Below, one piece after another: positions 31,407 through 33,306 of a stretch of DNA of 33,306 bases (positions are counted from its first letter, which is position 1; the number at the start of each line of letters is the position of its first letter). The stretch covers positions 1-33,306 of the forward strand of contig CBFDCL010000016.1 of assembly GCA_965603295.1 (NCBI GenBank), read 5' to 3'. Below the pieces are notes generated by a model. That model was not told the DNA's origin, made no database searches, and saw only the letters and a program-made list of their open reading frames with translations. The position numbers and the translations under genes are program-made. This stretch comes from JAFGWO01 sp965603295. GTDB taxonomy: Bacteria; BMS3Abin14.

Positions 31407-31802
31407 CTATTTCAGGTCAACAGGATCTCTTGTCTCGCCTTTTTTCCATTGGATGGTAATCGTATCGAAATTCTCCAAGACCGTAACAATGCTGTCCTGG
31501 ACTGATTCTCCACTCACCATAACGCAGACAAAATGTTGCTTTATCTTCTGGATATTTGGACCGAACACTTTTGACACGACAACCTGGACCCCATATTCCC
31601 GGAGCAGACCTGCAACCCCTTTCGCTTTCCCTGGATCCGCATGTACTCCCTCCTCCACGGAGGTTAAGTTCTCCACAGCCTTTTTAAACACCGTCTCCAG
31701 GGGGGAGATCTCATAAATGCTGTAAAAACCTGAGTCCCCGAAATGTCTGTCGATGAGAGTTTCCCCATCCTCTGAAGCAAAGGCCGTTACAAACCTTTCC
31801 AT
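31407..31802 (-). CDS. NifX/NafY-like protein, fourth copy
   Basis: The start at 31802 follows AAAGGAG; the longer frame to 31844 is unsupported. MERFVTAFASEDGETLIDRH and FGDSGFYSIYEIS, followed later by LLREYGVQVVVSKVFGPNI, give the strand, HFG and V(S/G)xxxGPNI features of the dinitrogenase cofactor family. It is 131 residues long. It has one cysteine (CVMV) and a less conserved C-terminal extension. It lies far from the ORP-like operon, between the fusion gene and a phosphoesterase. No partner or shared operator was seen here. It may be a separate metallocluster carrier. Confidence 0.75.
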   Translation of the reverse strand: MERFVTAFASEDGETLIDRHFGDSGFYSIYEISPLETVFKKAVENLTSVEEGVHADPGKAKGVAGLLREYGVQVVVSKVFGPNIQKIKQHFVCVMVSGESVQDSIVTVLENFDTITIQWKKGETRDPVDLK

Positions 31803-31856
31803 TACATGCTCCTTTCGCGAATCATCTCGATATAATGGGAACAATGGAGGTTTCTC

Positions 31857-33059
31857 TCATTTCAGGACTATTTTTTCACTCGACAGCTTCCCCGTCCCTT
31901 CGATGAAAAGGATCCCGGCATCCCCGGAGCCATCGCTGAGCCAGCCACCGGTATTGTACATCAGCAGATCCTCTCCCTTCAGTTCCTCGAGGCCCTCGAA
32001 CGGAACCGGCACGGCGGCGGGAATAATCTCGTGGGTGTGCCCGTATATCATTTTTCCGGGAGGCGCCAGGCCAAGGAGTGCAGCCTCGCGGCAAGCGGCC
32101 GCAAAAAATCTGGAAAACCGTTTCTTTCTTTCCGGGTCGGCAAAATATCCTTTATTGTAGCGCGGGTCCCTGATCCGGTTATTGGCTATGAACACCGCGA
32201 GCATTTTTAAGCCTTGCAATAAAGCGTTATCCAGAAACTCAAAAAGCCCCAGAGGGATCATCCTGTCCAGCACAGGAATCAATCCGTTCATCGCCCTTTT
32301 CAGTTCTTTCGATCTTCCCTGTCTTGCCTCTTTTTTAATGCGGTAAAACAGTTCGGACATGTCACCACCATATCCCACGCCGGTGCACATGAATGAATTG
32401 AAGGGCGCGTTGAACTCCTCCAGCTCCACCATGGACAACTTTCCCTCTTTGACAACATCCCCCAGCAGTTCGGACGCCAGAACCCAGGCCAGGTCCATCA
32501 TGTGCCCATGGGTGATCATTATAAGATCTTCAGGGGTTTTCACGTAAAGGTTAGGATAAGTTACCAGGATCGGAAGGATGGACCCCTCTTCAAAAAGCCC
32601 CTCCAGGAAAAGGCCCCCGAAACGTCTCTTCCCGGGAACGCGGCTCACTCCCGGAAGTTTAATGGTGCCCGCGCGGGTGTCAATGATCCCCGGCTGTGTC
32701 CTTCGGGCAGCCCTTGGATTCTCATGGCGGTTCAGTTTGCCGATCACGTTGGTTTCCCACTCTACGGCGTTCCAGATCCGCTTGTCGTGATTTCCGGGAA
32801 TATAAATTAACTGTTTGGCGAGCTTGTCCCGGTAGATTCCCCTGAAGAAAGGTCTCGCTGCAATCAGCGATTCCTCAATGGGGCTGGCTGAAAAATCCAT
32901 AATGTCCCCGTTCAGGACAAGGAAATCCAGGGGCTTTTTCCCCGAAAAGGCCCGAATGGCCAATCTCAGCTCTTCATAAGTCCCGGTGAGGTCCTCGCCG
33001 TCCATGAGGCCGGAACCCGGATTCCCGAGATGTGTATCCGAAATGACACCGATTTTCAT
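31857..33059 (-). CDS. Calcineurin-like metallophosphoesterase
   Basis: The ATG at 33059 follows AAGGAGAACGGC. A 29-residue extension to 33146 is possible but has no ribosome site. MKIGVISDTHLG (D8, H10), LVLNGDIMDF, YIPGNHDKR, ITHGHMMDL and KMIYGHTHEIIPA supply the five motifs that bind the two active-site metals. At 400 residues it is longer than minimal members; the middle helical insert (about residues 215-310) is unassigned. No signal peptide is visible. Substrate unknown: UDP-diacylglucosamine hydrolases and DNA-acting members share these motifs. It is 54 bases upstream of the NifX-like gene on the same strand, so they may form an operon. Confidence 0.88.
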   Translation of the reverse strand: MKIGVISDTHLGNPGSGLMDGEDLTGTYEELRLAIRAFSGKKPLDFLVLNGDIMDFSASPIEESLIAARPFFRGIYRDKLAKQLIYIPGNHDKRIWNAVEWETNVIGKLNRHENPRAARRTQPGIIDTRAGTIKLPGVSRVPGKRRFGGLFLEGLFEEGSILPILVTYPNLYVKTPEDLIMITHGHMMDLAWVLASELLGDVVKEGKLSMVELEEFNAPFNSFMCTGVGYGGDMSELFYRIKKEARQGRSKELKRAMNGLIPVLDRMIPLGLFEFLDNALLQGLKMLAVFIANNRIRDPRYNKGYFADPERKKRFSRFFAAACREAALLGLAPPGKMIYGHTHEIIPAAVPVPFEGLEELKGEDLLMYNTGGWLSDGSGDAGILFIEGTGKLSSEKIVLK

Positions 33060-33306
33060 GCCGTTCTCCTTCAGGTTCTTTTCAGGAACGATTTCAGGCG
33101 GTGGTGCGACTCTCAGGTATGGAAAACAGAAGGTCAGGGCACACACAGCGATCTTTTTTTACCTTATGGCGATTCTGGGCGCAAGTTCTGGTTCCGGATA
33201 CCATCGGCCGCCCTAATCCTCAACGGCTTTTTGAGGATCCCCTGGCCGCCGGTGTCAGAGCAGTTAGTTGGTGGTGAAAGGGTGTTTTGGCAATGACCTT
33301 GCAACC
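33060..33306. other. Right-edge region
   Basis: No gene is supported in the last 247 bases. An ATG at 33294 behind AAAGGG could open a plus-strand gene that continues past the window, but only four codons are visible. Confidence 0.3.

Overview
The window is a gene-dense bacterial segment, moderately GC-rich by eye. Gene content suggests a free-living anaerobe related to Desulfobacterota (former Deltaproteobacteria) or neighbouring phyla. The main clue is an 'orange protein' (ORP)-type cluster of ferredoxin-containing MinD ATPases, NifX-like proteins, an Mrp ATPase and a sigma-54 activator. PA2779, DUF169, DUF2225 and split pyruvate/oxaloacetate-carboxylase-like genes fit the same picture. No rRNA, tRNA, CRISPR array, transposase or phage gene was recognised. 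The taxonomic placement is inference.

Layout. 1-1118 (minus): an ECF sigma factor and its ZAS-type anti-sigma factor, cut by the left edge, sharing an ATGA overlap. 1481-5489: a secreted VWA protein, a PA2779 protein, a DUF169 protein and a methyltransferase whose promoter implies a leaderless mRNA. 5524-11234 (minus): nine co-directional genes forming an ORP/NifX-type metallocluster operon (NifX-like, DUF5320, zinc ribbon, NifX-like, NifX-like, two MinD-ferredoxin ATPases, radical SAM protein, Mrp/ApbC). Upstream lie a -24/-12 promoter, an exact IHF-consensus site and two enhancer-like palindromes. The palindrome recurs in front of the sigma-54 activator at 11407-12789. A short MoaE-like protein is divergent from the activator.

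13768-19695 holds a Lys-rich small protein, a cold-shock protein with a long leader and strong terminator, SnoaL-like, DUF2225, a beta-helix membrane protein, an MTH1187-type protein, a SagB-type oxidoreductase and a TetR regulator with a perfect palindromic operator inside its own promoter. 19937-25866 holds an unknown gene, a frameshifted membrane-protein gene, an Arg-rich micro-protein, NhaA, a Lon-family protease with a tiny overlapping membrane ORF, and a coiled-coil protein. 26165-33059 holds a biotin carboxylase and a biotin-dependent carboxyltransferase, a thiamine pyrophosphokinase-methyltransferase fusion, a fourth NifX-like protein and a metallophosphoesterase.

The non-coding space is unusual. 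Most larger gaps contain short low-complexity 'words' (TTTGAGAG, ATTGAGG, ATCTCAG, ACGTTCAACGT, CTCTGCA, GTCTCCCC) in tandem or in nested inverted order. One composite of about 105 bp occurs twice (19825-19929 and 25362-25465) with only a handful of differences. The best candidates for a second look are the ORP-like operon with its complete sigma-54 control region, the modular intergenic repeats, the fusion protein, and several very small genes.
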